Source: Microdochium bolleyi (taxonomy: Eukaryota; Ascomycota; Sordariomycetes; Xylariales; Microdochiaceae). From it: a stretch of 64,000 nt of DNA. Positions 10,322 to 21,217 of the stretch are shown piece after piece. Positions within the stretch are counted from its first letter, which is position 1; every line of letters begins with the position of its first letter. Position numbers and translations under genes: made by a program. Under the pieces are notes generated by a model that ran no database searches, had not been told where the DNA came from, and saw nothing but the letters and a program-made list of their open reading frames with translations. The stretch spans positions 2,666,001-2,730,000 of the forward strand of contig KQ964249.1 in NCBI GenBank assembly GCA_001566295.1, read 5' to 3'.

Positions 10322-12597
10322 TTTGAATGTCTGGTGGTTGAGGACACACGACGAGATTAGTGGATACCGTTGAGGACGGCTAAGGGAAGGGGGGCGTGGA
10401 GATTGGTGTGCACCGGAGCATCGATGTGCAGGAGGGGCAGGAGTGAAGCTGCACTTACAGATGATTGACGATGGGGAGGACGGTCGGTTGGGAGGATCAC
10501 GATGGTTGAACACCTGAACAAATCGGGGGAGGAAACAGGGTGGCTACGTGCCCTAGAGACGATGGAGGAGCTTGGAGGTGGAGGACGTTGTCTTTGACAC
10601 AAGCAGCTTGAGTCGGTGTGGGTTTGAGAGGTGTGGGAAGGGGAAGGGAGCAAGAAGGTGTCGACACCGCCGGCGGGCCAGAATTTTTAATAAGGGTGCT
10701 GCTGCTGCACCCAGACAACAGCGGTGCAGGGTGGTGCCCGCCTCCTGGGCATTTCTGGCGCTCCTGCCTGCACGGCGGGGCGTCTGGGAAAGAAGGCACC
10801 GGCCGCTGCTGGCCAATTGCTGGCGCGGAAGGCGCGATCCCCTGCCGCTCCCGGCCATGCTGGCCCCATCCACGCCCATGTCCAAGGTCAATGCCGTGGG
10901 CCAGCTTCGTACAGCTCCAGTATCGAAATCTCCGGCGAGGGGAGTCGGTCCTTGGAGGCATAGGGGCAGCAGCAGCCGTAGATATTGCTTCGTGAGGCAT
11001 CAGTGATACCGACGGCATACGCGTATCTGATGAGCACTTGTCATGGCCTGGTGAGGGCGTGATCTCCTGACTTCAAAAGCATTTGATATTTCAGCAAGGG
11101 TACAGTCAATGGCAATAGACGAAGCTCTGATTGTGTGTGTGTCTGGCCATGGCTGATCCGTACTGATGAGCGATGGGTAGCGATTTATCATGCACTTGGC
11201 AGCTAGATACCGGACAAGAGACCTGGCTATCTATTTCGGATTCGCTAGCAGTGGCAGTTTCCCACCCAGTTCAGCTCTGTAATGGATGATGTAAAGCCAA
11301 TATCAGACGGTAGACGACTCATCCACACGCACTGTTGCTGATCATCGTTGCTGTGAGGTGCCTGTTCCCAAGCACGACATCTGGAGAAATAGGATCTTTG
11401 TCTTGCCAAGGCACACGGGACCTCAATGTCATCTGGGGATGCTGTCCATAACAGCATGGAGCCATGCTGGCCATGGTCTCCTTCGATGGATCGGATGCTG
11501 GCCAGGAGCCTGACGTCGAGCTGGCCATTGCAGGTCTCCCGGGGAAGACCAGTTCAGGGTTGAAGAAACCGAAAGTGTGGGAGATGGGCATCGTGAACAT
11601 GGGGGAGCACACCAACCATGGCACTACGGGCACTCCCCTGCACGACTATCTCCGCGCCTACCCAGTTCCGTCTGTTCTAGAAGAGAGCCCCCAGGTCAAT
11701 GGATGATGAGGACGACCCCTTCATCAGCCCCTATTCAACATCACGGGCAGGAGTCATCACGAACCGGCACTCGCGGTCATGCTCCAACCATCTCAAATGA
11801 GCGCGGCATCAATGCTGCCAGCCGCGTGCTTTGCAACACAGTGAAGGCACAATGACGTGAACAGCTCGAGACAATGGCCCACTCATGGCACGTCTGGCTG
11901 CAAGATGGAGGCTCTTCAGGGCCTGGCTAGTCCGCTCGGTCCGCTGCAAGCTCACGCGACTCACAGGACGGAGTACATGCGCACAATACTCTTGCCATGC
12001 AACGAAGCGTGGGGGTTCGGCACATCAGGCTGCTGAGATTTGTGCTCGAGGCCTATTAGCAGCCTCAGAAGAAGACACCACAAACGCGGTCACCATGGTA
12101 CACAATACGATGGCTGCTTCTCCAACTTGACAGCACGTGTTGTGCTATGTTGTAGCTTAAGGCAAAGGCACCACGAGAGCATCCGCCAGTTTTGGTGACG
12201 CAGAGCTCCAGGCATGGGAGTCTGGGGTGGTTGCCAAGCCCGGACGCCGCGACCGCAGTCAAATGCAGCTGCCGCCAGCACTAAAGACGACCGCGGCGAC
12301 CGAGCACCGCCCCGGATTTCGGAGCTCCCGTAGACGACAACGCCCGGCCGAGTACCTTCTTTTTTTCTCCTGGGCCGAAGCAGCGGCATACTTGTATCGA
12401 CAACACATACAACCGGCGAAGACCACCTCAACTCGTCCACCCTCCAGAAACATTCTAGCTCCTGCATCGCCACACACAAGTGCAAGCAGACGACTTTGAC
12501 TCTTGGTGGGGTCGCAGCTGATCCTGGAGCCGTTGGCGACTCGACAGGAATCCTGGGACGTTGGCAGCCGCCATCACCCCCCCACGAGGCTGGTGCT
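10322..12597. other. Long divergent intergenic region (2.3 kb)
   Basis: Separates the RRM gene (-) from the Tah18 gene (+). The 200 bases next to the RRM start carry a purine-rich plus strand, that is a pyrimidine-rich leader for the minus-strand gene. A short open frame at 11464-11706 (+, 80 codons, ATG start) has balanced composition but no recognisable motif. I regard it as unproven. Nothing else is supported. Confidence 0.4.
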
Positions 12598-15168
12598 ATG
12601 GCAGTCGACGGGAGCTCTGGAGCGGATCCCAAAGCCATTGCGGATGATCCGAGGTTAGCAGGCCGGCGGCTGCTCATTGCGTACGGCTCCGAGACAGGTA
12701 ACAGTCAGGATGCCGCCGAGACTCTAGAGCGGCTCGCGGAGCGGCTCCGTTTTCAGACATATGTCTGCGAGATGAACGATGTCACTTTCGTAAGTCACCC
12801 AGGCCTATAGGCTCCCATTACACTATATGATTCTTCCATTGGATCTACAACCACCTGTGCGATGCTCAGCAGTTTGGAAGGTCGAGCTGTAATGTCAGGA
12901 GGACCGTTCCGCTGCAACTGTGTCCGCAGGCACCCAGACAACGACATGGTCACTCTTGTATTGATGGGCGTGGCAAGCAATATTGATCGCGGGTTGATTG
13001 CATCGAGCATCATTCTGATTCGTTCCCAGAAAACCTTGCGTGACTTCGACCTGGTTGTATTCGTCGTCTCAACAACGGGCCAAGGCGAGACCCCTAAGAA
13101 TGCGAGGAGGTTCTGGAGGAGCCTGCTTCGCAAACAGCTGCCACCCGACTGCCTCGCGACGCTGCAGTTTACGACCTTTGGGCTTGGCGACAGCTCTTAT
13201 TCCAAGTTCAACTGGGCCGCTCGCAAGCTGCACAAGCGCCTTGAGCAGCTGGGAGGATGCGAATTCTACCCCCGAGGAGAGGCGGATGAGCGCCACGATG
13301 ATGGGTGAGTCTTATGTTCTGTATTCGTTGCCTCAGGCTGCCCGATTGGCACTGCCGTCTGCCTCGCGCCTACACGTAGCACCTGCCCTCTGCAATGCTG
13401 GACCTTCTTTGTTCCTTTCTTCCCCTGGCCGGCTTCCGCTCTGCTTCATCAACTGCACCACAAACAAGACTGACTTCCTTGCAGCATCGACGGCGCTTTG
13501 ATCCCTTGGTACACCAGCCTGCGCGGCCATCTTGCCTCCTCTCACCCTTTGCCGGATGATCTGCCACCACTTCCTCTCGACGTCCGTCTACCGCCAAAAT
13601 TCACGATAGAGCTCGCTCCCGACATGGCGGTGCAGCCTGGCGCAGACGAGTCGAGCGTGGAATCGTCCAAGGTTGACGGACTTCTGGATAGGGTGGCTGC
13701 CCGCTTCAGCCATGTCGACGTCAACGAACCCGAGAGATTGGAACATGAATTGCGGTTCGAAAGATGTCTACCCCAGGGCGACTTCACCCTAGCTCGGCAG
13801 TCTCAGGGAACAGCCAAGAGAGTCCCTGGTGGCATCGACGTCCTTGACCGGCCCAATGTCTTGCGAGACGACCCAGCAAAGTATCGGTTGACAAACACGA
13901 CTGATGTAGAGGAGGCTCCGCCACCCGCAGATCTTCTTCCTATACCAGATACACGAGAAGCGGCAGTTTTTGCAAACGACCGAGTCACGCCCAAAGACCA
14001 CTGGCAAGATGTTCGATCACTGTCACTATTTCTGGACCACGTTGACCCAGTGACGGGAGAGCCTCTCACCGCCATCACTGAACCCGGGTCCGTGGTCACA
14101 ATCTATCCGAAGAACTTCCCGGCAGACGTCCAATCCCTGATCGACCTGATGGACTGGGGCAAGGTCGCGGACGAGGCATTCGAGCACCATTCCAGTCTCA
14201 ATCTGGGCGTCACAAAAGCTCCCGAGCCTAGGGGGTGTTATCCTATACAAAAGTCGACCTTGAGGCAGCTGCTCATCAACAATTACGACATCACAGCGAT
14301 CCCCAAGCGCAACTTCTTTGAGCTGATTGCTTGGCATTGTAACGACGAGACGCATAAGGAACGGCTGCGAGAATTCGCCGATCCCAAATACACCGATGAA
14401 TTCTACGACTACACGTCCAGACCTCGGCGCTCCATCCTGGAGATTCTGCACGATTTCCCGTCCGTCAAGATCCCAGTCCGGGAAGTCCCTTCCATCTTCC
14501 CTGTGATTCGAGGACGCGAATACAGTATTGCCAGTGGTGGTGCCTTGTGCATTCCCATGCCCGGAGTCTTTCGTATCGATATCCTCGTGGCACTCGTCAA
14601 GTACAAGACCGTCCTACGCAAGGTGCGACAGGGACTCTGCTCTCGGTATCTTGCTGCTCTAGAGCCGAACACCATCATCAAGGTCAAATTTGGACCCAAT
14701 AACAGAAGCCCACCATTTGGTCCAGTCAATGCCCAGCGGCCACTGCTCGCCATCGCACCTGGCACCGGTGTTGCCCCCATGCGGTCATTGATATGGGAGC
14801 GGCGCAGGCAGAACCTGGGGGCTGCCGCAGGAGAGGATGTGCTTTTCTTCGGTGGGCGGAACCGCAAAGCGGACTTCTTCTACGAGTCCGAGTGGGAGCG
14901 GCTCGGGGTCAATGTGCATACAGCATTCTCGCGCGATCAGCGGGAAAAAGTATATGTGCAAGATCTGATCCGTCAGCAGGGCCCTCTGATCTGTGATATG
15001 ATGTCACGCAAAGCCATTATATGCCTGTGTGGGAGTGCGGGCCGGATGCCGGAGGCGGTGCGGCAGGCGCTGTGCGATGTCATGATCGAGGGTGAGCTTG
15101 TCGCCGACGAAGACCAGGCCAAGAAGTACTTTGCTTTGGCGGATTACTACTGGGAAGAGGTCTGGTAG
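12598..15168 (+). CDS. TAH18: NADPH-dependent diflavin oxidoreductase Tah18/NDOR1
   Basis: Exons 12598-12789, 13030-13304 and 13485-15168 give about 716 residues. The FMN-binding flavodoxin domain shows LLIAYGSETGNSQDA, VVSTTGQGE and FGLGDSSYSKFN. The FAD-binding domain contains REYSIAS, and the NADPH domain has APGTGVAPMRSLIWER and CLCGSAGRMPEAV. The tail YYWEEVW matches the family's C-terminal aromatic end. Tah18 passes electrons from NADPH to Dre2 to start cytosolic Fe-S cluster assembly. The ATG at 12598 lies just before the flavodoxin core. Intron 1 is about 240 bases, unusually long for this window. The protein is longer than yeast Tah18 (623 as I recall), mainly in the linker after the flavodoxin domain. 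Confidence 0.93.
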
Positions 15169-17433
15169 GATACAGAAAGATAAGTGAGGAGGTCTAGCTT
15201 TGGCGCCAACTGTATACATCAGCATTGTGCGACACCCTGCACGAAGAGTGGACGACACTGGACTATTCCTGTTGGCAAAGAAAGCATATCAAGTAGGACT
15301 AGAGAAACGAGCATGCGGTAGATAGAAGTAACTCATCAACTAAGCATTCGTATTCCCGAGTCAAGTTTTCGGGATCTACTTGTGATTCAACGAACAGCCG
15401 AGCAATACTCGGCACGCTCGGTGATCGACCCTCACGTGCATTCCACACAGGCTGATGGCGTACAGTCAGCCATTGTTTGCTGACACTGAAGACACATGCT
15501 CGCTTGAGCGCAGAGCAGGGGCCAGCCAACAAGAGTACCAGCATCGGAGACACTGCTGTATTTTTGCCACATGGCCACTCGGCCTCGTGCATTGATTTCC
15601 ACCGTGCCCGGCATGCAGCAGCAAGCTTTGCATGCTTGCTTTCTTGCTTCCCGGCGCATTCTGGAAGCATGCACGCTTGCCTGCCTACCTGCAAGCTACG
15701 AGCCAGCCAGGGGCTTTGTCGGGAATGGGCGTGCGCGCGCAAACTAAGATGGTGAGTACATACCGCACAGGCATGAAGGCGGAAACACCCCTTGATGAAG
15801 AAAGGGAAAGTTTGCCTCAGCTATACATGCATGCGTAGCTTTGAACAAATTACCCGGCTGGCCCCGAAGATTAGGGGCTCGGCGTCTATACATCTTGCCA
15901 TCTGGAGACGGGGAGGTATGGGCAGGAGAACCATGTGTTGATCTGACTTGCTTCTCTCTCGTGTTGGGCGTTGGGAGTGTGTAATTGCAGGATAGTCAGT
16001 TTGTGTCGCGTGGGCAAATCACATCGAGGAGGAGAGAAACACTCGGCCGAGTCACGGGGCTCTAGCGGAACGGGTGCTGCTGGGCGATTGCTGCGCAGAG
16101 GCCATTTAAAAGTGTGACCGACCGGCCGAACCTTTGAGGCTGCGCGTAGCGGTCTTGGGGACGGCGCTTGCGTGTTTTGTCGGTTCCGTCGCGGAGAACC
16201 CCTTGGCATGGAGAAGTGGCGTGATGGGGAGGAGGCTTGCCGGAGGATTCACATGCTCGGGCGCTCGAGCTGGCTAGCTTGAGGAACGGCGACAGCAGGC
16301 GCCACGTTTTAAACCTTGAGCGAGTCAACCTTGGCCAGGTTGGAAGACGGTGCAAGATCCGTGCCAGCGCGGCTAGCAACGATGGCGCGGCGCGCTTCGT
16401 GAGGGACCCAGCTCAGAGGCTGTGTCAAGTCAGCTGGGGCGCACAACGACAGACGCCAAGGCCCCATCCCGTGTGACGCAGAACAAAGGCCCATTGTCTG
16501 CGTAAATCTCGACACAGCCCTACCTGTACACAGTTCGGGGAACCGAACTCGAAATGCTCGTAGGCGTCAGTGATGACAAGATCGAGGCAGCCCACCCGCC
16601 AGGCCAGCCGCAGCAGGGCGGAGCAGGCACGTCAGATCGGTGAGCCAGCGAAACAACCGCGCCTTGTATTTCCCGCGCTCGCAGCCCGAAGGATTCCCCC
16701 ACCCGCCGAGGTCCAATGTCGTACCATGTAATCCTCCTTCAGCTAGAGCTACTGTACCGCACGCGCACATTCGGTAACGAGACAGTGCCGAGAGTGTCCT
16801 GCCTTTGTTGGTATGGGCGGTGTCTCCTGGTGGAGTCTCTCTTCGTGATCTCGCATGGGTACGCAGATCGAGTCGCTGTCACAAGCAACCTCACACGGCG
16901 CCGTTGAAGAGCACCTCGCAAGATCGACCGCCCCGAGTCGCACCATTCCCATACCGCCGCGGAGGCGTTGTGTCTGATAAGAACAAAGATATTGCCGCCC
17001 ACAAACAACGTTGCTGCGTGGGCAACGATGAAGAGGCGAAGAGCTCCTCCCCACTGCCAAAGAGCCTGCTGTGCGATGAATAATGGACAGCGTTATGGAG
17101 CAGGACAAGGGCCCGCCGCCCGCTGTCTGGCTGGCCATTGTACGGGGTGGCCCCCTGTCGCGAGCGCGCTGGCACTGGGCCGCTTGACGCGGCAGCCCAC
17201 CTCGCGGCTGGCGGAGAATGGATGCGAAGACGAGGCTCGCGAAGCAGTAATACATGCGAAAGAGGAGGAGGCGCCGCCTCGAGCTGGCGGGTCGATCGCT
17301 GTGGTCTGCTGGGTCAAGCGGGAGCAGGCCGCAGCGAGGCCCGGATCTTGAAGCATTCGTCGAGCTGACCGAGCGCAGACCTCGGGAGCATCCTGGTGCG
17401 CCAATGTAGGACTGCGTAGGACTTTTCCAAGGT

Positions 17434-17490
17434 TTGGTTTTGGTCTTGGTGGTGGCCGTGGTGGTGGTGGTGTGGTGGTGTCTGTCGGGT
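17434..17490. repeat. GGT/GTG-rich simple repeat
   Basis: An imperfect run of TGGT/GTG units on the plus strand within the promoter region of the protease-like gene. Confidence 0.7.
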
Positions 17491-17595
17491 TGCACGCGAG
17501 GGTGCGGAGCCACGGGCCCGCGCCTTGCAACCTGCTGCAGGGGCGCTGCGCTCACACCAGCGCAGCAATCTGCAATCTGCACCGCTGCTTGGCAC

Positions 17596-17629
17596 ATCCA
17601 TGCTCCATGCTCCATGCATGCTCCATGCA
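17596..17629. repeat. Short imperfect CATGCTC tandem repeat
   Basis: Several copies of a seven-base CATGCTC-like unit, disrupted once by CATG, upstream of the protease-like gene. Confidence 0.7.
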
Positions 17630-17847
17630 AGAGTGCTCAAGCCTCAAGGCTCCATCGTTGAGAAGCCGTGGCTCCTCCCCCGCCCCCAAGGACCAGGCCT
17701 GGCCCAGCCTAGCCAGGGCAACAAGCCTCTTCCTCCCGCGACCAGCCCGCCGCCTGTCGACTTCTCCCTCCGTCTTGCTGACTTACACATCTTGAACCGG
17801 CTCTGGACGACTCGGTACACACACAACATCAGCTCGAAGCACGCCTC

Positions 17848-17880
17848 GCCATCATCATCATCACCATCGCCATCGCCATT
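17848..17880. repeat. (ATC)n trinucleotide repeat
   Basis: ATC/ACC/GCC trinucleotide run in the inferred 5' leader of the protease-like gene. Confidence 0.7.
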
Positions 17881-18076
17881 GTCGACATCATCGTTACAAT
17901 ACTGGCAGCACCAAAACTTCGTGGGCGTATCGACCGTTCCGTGGTGCCGGCCACAGCACTTTGCGCGCTCCAATGACAGAGCCCGTCCGACCACCACCGC
18001 AAAGCTAGCAAGCTCCCATTCTGTGCTTGCACGCGAGCATGCTCTTGCCTTCACTGCGCGACCCAGCCCAAGGACC

Positions 18077-20446
18077 ATGGCCAGACTACGGCCGACCGTA
18101 GCGCTGCCGCTGCTCCTTCTCGCCGCCAGCGTAGTTCCAGCCGCGCATATCCCAGCCCTGTCGCTCTCGCCGTCCCCAAATTGGTTCGGTGTCGATGGCG
18201 ACTGGTCCACGGTGCGTCTCTATGTCGGCCAGCCTCCGCAGCAGGTCGATGTTGCTGTCAGCACAAGCCTGTGCGAGACATGGCTTGTCCGCGATACAGC
18301 TTGCTCCCAGGAGCAGTCTTGCATCAGCCAGCGCGGAGGCTACTTTCACCCTGGCACCTCAAAGACCTGGGACGGCCTCGGACCGTGGCAGCTTGGCCTG
18401 AGCGAACTTGACTTCGGCGGCAATGGGGACTATGCCGTGGAGGAGATCGCGGCCACTCGCATGGCGACCAGGGACAACGTGACGCTGAATGCTCACCTCG
18501 TGGCCACTTTCAACGGCTCGAGCCCTTCATCTGGGTTCCTTGGACTCGGAATCATGCCGCAGAGTTTCAACAGTTCACTCAAGCAACCTTTGATGGCCCA
18601 GCTGGTCCAGAGGGATGGTCTGGTTCCTAGCCACAGCTATGGGTACACGGCCGGCGCGAAGTACATCGGCAGCAAGGGCGTTCCCATGTCCCTCACGCTT
18701 GGAGGTTACGATCGCAGTCGCTTCGAGCCTCACGACATCGCTTTCGTTATGAACCAACCCACCCCTAAGCTGGAGATGCGCCTCCGGTCCATCACCACTT
18801 CGGTTCCTGACCTAACCCTAGCGCCAACCATCTGGTCCGCAGCTACGGAGTCGCTTCTGCCATTCAATGAGTCCGTCTCGGCCACCATCGATTCGTCGAC
18901 TCCGTACCTGTGGCTTCCACGCGCGGCCGCGGACCGCTTCGCGGCCAGCTACAATCTAGTGTGGAGTGAAAGCTTCAAGCTGTATACCTTCCGGGATAGC
19001 AAGAGCGCCTCTCGCTTCAGGGACACGCCAAAGTTATCGCTCACCTTTACAGTCTCCAGCTCGGATAACCCCGGCGACGATGGGAGCCCGCTCAGCGGCC
19101 CGGGTGTGCTGAACTTGAATGTCAGTGGTAGGGCATTCTTTCAAAACCTGCGCTATCCGTTCCCGAACATGCAGAAAGACGCGGCAGAGGTGCCGTACTT
19201 TCCACTGAGGAGGACCAGTCCAGGTCAGGGTGCCGTTATTGGCAGAGCATTCCTGCAGGAAACATACCTTATCACCAACTACGACAAGCAAAGCTTCCAA
19301 CTACACCAGGCCCGCTTCCCAAACGATCCTATTGCAGAGGCTTCGATAGAAAATATTCCTTTCGCCGAGGGCAGCAAATACCCTCGCCCGCTCAACACTG
19401 GCCTCGACAACATTCAGATTGTCGGTATCGCCGTTGGTGTGTGCCTCTTTTGCATAACCGTGGCAGCCATTGCCATATGGCTCTGCAAGCGGTCTCGCAA
19501 GCATTCTTCATCTCGGCAGATGTCCATGCCCGAACATAGACCACAATCTCAACATAAGTTTGGCTCGCAGTCTTGGTCCTCTTTGGCCTTCTGGCGTCGC
19601 TCGAAAGACGCACAACGACCCCATGCGAGCCGGGGACTCTCGGGCTCGACGCTCCATTCTTCACAGCAATTCTCGACCAAGAGCTACGACCGCTACGACA
19701 CGCCCACGCCGACTATACCGATTGAGCTGACCAAGTGGGGATTGAAAGTACCCGAGAAGGGTACTGCCTACGGAGCGGCCCAGTACGAGGATTGGACAGT
19801 CTATCAGCAAGGGTCGGAGCACGTGGCGCAACAACAACAGTGGCAGTATCACCAGGGAGCCTACGAGCCGCCAAAGTCCGCACAAGACCTGACCCCGATC
19901 GCTACCTACCGCGCGCCAGAGGTCGCTCCACCCGCAGCAGCATTGCCAGCATCGTTGCTGCCCACGTACGGAAGCCACCCCCAAGCAGTTTTGGCTCCCG
20001 TCACGGCGATCGCGTACGGTTCTGCGAACCACTACGCCAACATCCCGTCACCAGTACCGTTACTGCAGGCAGAGGACAAGTCGGACACTGAATCTCTCTC
20101 CTCCGACGAGGGGTATGACTCAGAGCTCGACCGGCAGGCCGCCCAAGCCACCCGCACTGCTGGCGGCGGCGGCGGTGGACAGGTTCCTGAGCGGTCGCAG
20201 ACGGTCAACACAGTCGGCTCCTCGGGCGGCGAGAGCTTCGAGTACACTCTACCCATCATGCCGTCTGCACACGCCGACGTGCTGCGACACTCGGCGGCCA
20301 GCTCGCTCGGCAGCAACTTCACCGTCGAGCAGGAGGAGCGCGAGGAGGCGTGGAGAGCAGCCGGGAGACTGGACCGGCTCGACGATCTTGTGCACATCCC
20401 GCAGCCCGCAGCGCGACGGTATAGCTGGGAGGGCGCGGAACAGTGA
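18077..20446 (+). CDS. Membrane-anchored aspartic-protease-like protein, probably inactive
   Basis: A single exon of 789 residues. Residues 1-22 form a signal peptide (hydrophobic LPLLLLAASVV). A pepsin-like A1 domain follows. The expected first D-T-G-S motif reads S-T-S-L (within VDVAVSTSLCETWLV), so the first catalytic Asp is Ser. The second motif keeps Asp, as IDSSTPYLWLP. Several Asn-X-Ser/Thr sites support secretion. A single membrane helix at about 447-470 (IVGIAVGVCLFCITVAAIAIWL) is followed by CKRSRK and a cytoplasmic tail of roughly 320 residues rich in Ser, Gln, Pro and Tyr. Without the first Asp the fold is unlikely to cut peptides, so a binding or sensing role is possible; that is inference. 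The start at 18077 gives the best signal peptide. Confidence 0.85.
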   Translation: MARLRPTVALPLLLLAASVVPAAHIPALSLSPSPNWFGVDGDWSTVRLYVGQPPQQVDVAVSTSLCETWLVRDTACSQEQSCISQRGGYFHPGTSKTWDGLGPWQLGLSELDFGGNGDYAVEEIAATRMATRDNVTLNAHLVATFNGSSPSSGFLGLGIMPQSFNSSLKQPLMAQLVQRDGLVPSHSYGYTAGAKYIGSKGVPMSLTLGGYDRSRFEPHDIAFVMNQPTPKLEMRLRSITTSVPDLTLAPTIWSAATESLLPFNESVSATIDSSTPYLWLPRAAADRFAASYNLVWSESFKLYTFRDSKSASRFRDTPKLSLTFTVSSSDNPGDDGSPLSGPGVLNLNVSGRAFFQNLRYPFPNMQKDAAEVPYFPLRRTSPGQGAVIGRAFLQETYLITNYDKQSFQLHQARFPNDPIAEASIENIPFAEGSKYPRPLNTGLDNIQIVGIAVGVCLFCITVAAIAIWLCKRSRKHSSSRQMSMPEHRPQSQHKFGSQSWSSLAFWRRSKDAQRPHASRGLSGSTLHSSQQFSTKSYDRYDTPTPTIPIELTKWGLKVPEKGTAYGAAQYEDWTVYQQGSEHVAQQQQWQYHQGAYEPPKSAQDLTPIATYRAPEVAPPAAALPASLLPTYGSHPQAVLAPVTAIAYGSANHYANIPSPVPLLQAEDKSDTESLSSDEGYDSELDRQAAQATRTAGGGGGGQVPERSQTVNTVGSSGGESFEYTLPIMPSAHADVLRHSAASSLGSNFTVEQEEREEAWRAAGRLDRLDDLVHIPQPAARRYSWEGAEQ

Positions 20447-21217
20447 TGAAGAATAACGGGACCTTTGGGGGCGGGACTTTTAATGGTACAAGGTTTGAGA
20501 GGGAGCCAGAAAAGGACCAATCTTTTACTTTGTCAACATGAGGGAAAAGGAAAGGGTGCATATTCGTTTCAGCGACGGCGTTATCATTCGGGACGGCTTT
20601 GGAATTGATTTGTTCATATTCGTTAACGGGACGGGAGGCGACAGATCGGGCTTTTGGGATTGCTCTTGATGACCAGCGGGAGTGGGCTGTGGACAATGCC
20701 GTGACGGGAAACACGGATTTTGGAGGTATCCCACCATGTGAGACATGCATCCATATACATATGTATATACACACATCTAATAACACACACGACTTGACGA
20801 TAACCTCACGGTAATCTGTGTCTTGTGATCGTACACATGGGGTAGTTTGCCAATGCTCCCACGACCAAGAGGAGGGGTTTCGTCTTAGCGCAAGACGAAC
20901 ATGATAACTTTTCGCCCTGGGGAGAGGACGATGGAGGGAAGAGGGGGTGGTGAGTATCGATGCTTTATTAAATTGGACAGCTCTTTCTATGTCTAGTTGG
21001 CTAGAAGTCGCTAACATCTACAGGGCCGCTCGGTGAAAGCAGAAAGAAGGAGAAACCAGACGAAGGGGTGATTGCCCGTTAGAAACAGATAAGTAGAGAA
21101 GCTAGAACGAACCATTATTTGAAACAGCAAACGCAGCCTCTTTTCTGGGAATCAAAGTATTGCTCCACGAAGGCAGAATACGGAAAGTGCATAGAACCGA
21201 CGAGCCAAATTCACAAA
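20447..21217. other. Convergent intergenic region
   Basis: The 3' flanks of the protease-like gene (+) and the F-box gene (-). It contains a short TATACATATG/ACAC dinucleotide-like stretch near 20750-20790. No gene is seen. Confidence 0.4.

Larger units (their letters stand above)
15169..18076. other. Intergenic region (2.9 kb) upstream of the protease-like gene
   Basis: No convincing gene on either strand. It includes low-complexity stretches listed separately. The final 400 bases, rich in C and T on the plus strand, look like the leader of the aspartic-protease-like gene. The same reading frame is open from 17525, but that part is low-complexity and lacks a sensible signal peptide, so it is taken as leader. 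Confidence 0.4.

Noticed and set aside
16749..17630. 293-codon minus-strand frame upstream of the protease-like gene
   Set aside because: Composition is Arg/Ser/Cys/His-rich, it covers simple repeats, and no motif is visible.
17525..18076. In-frame N-terminal extension of the protease-like protein
   Set aside because: The frame is open but low-complexity with repeats; the ATG at 18077 gives a proper signal peptide and a better context.
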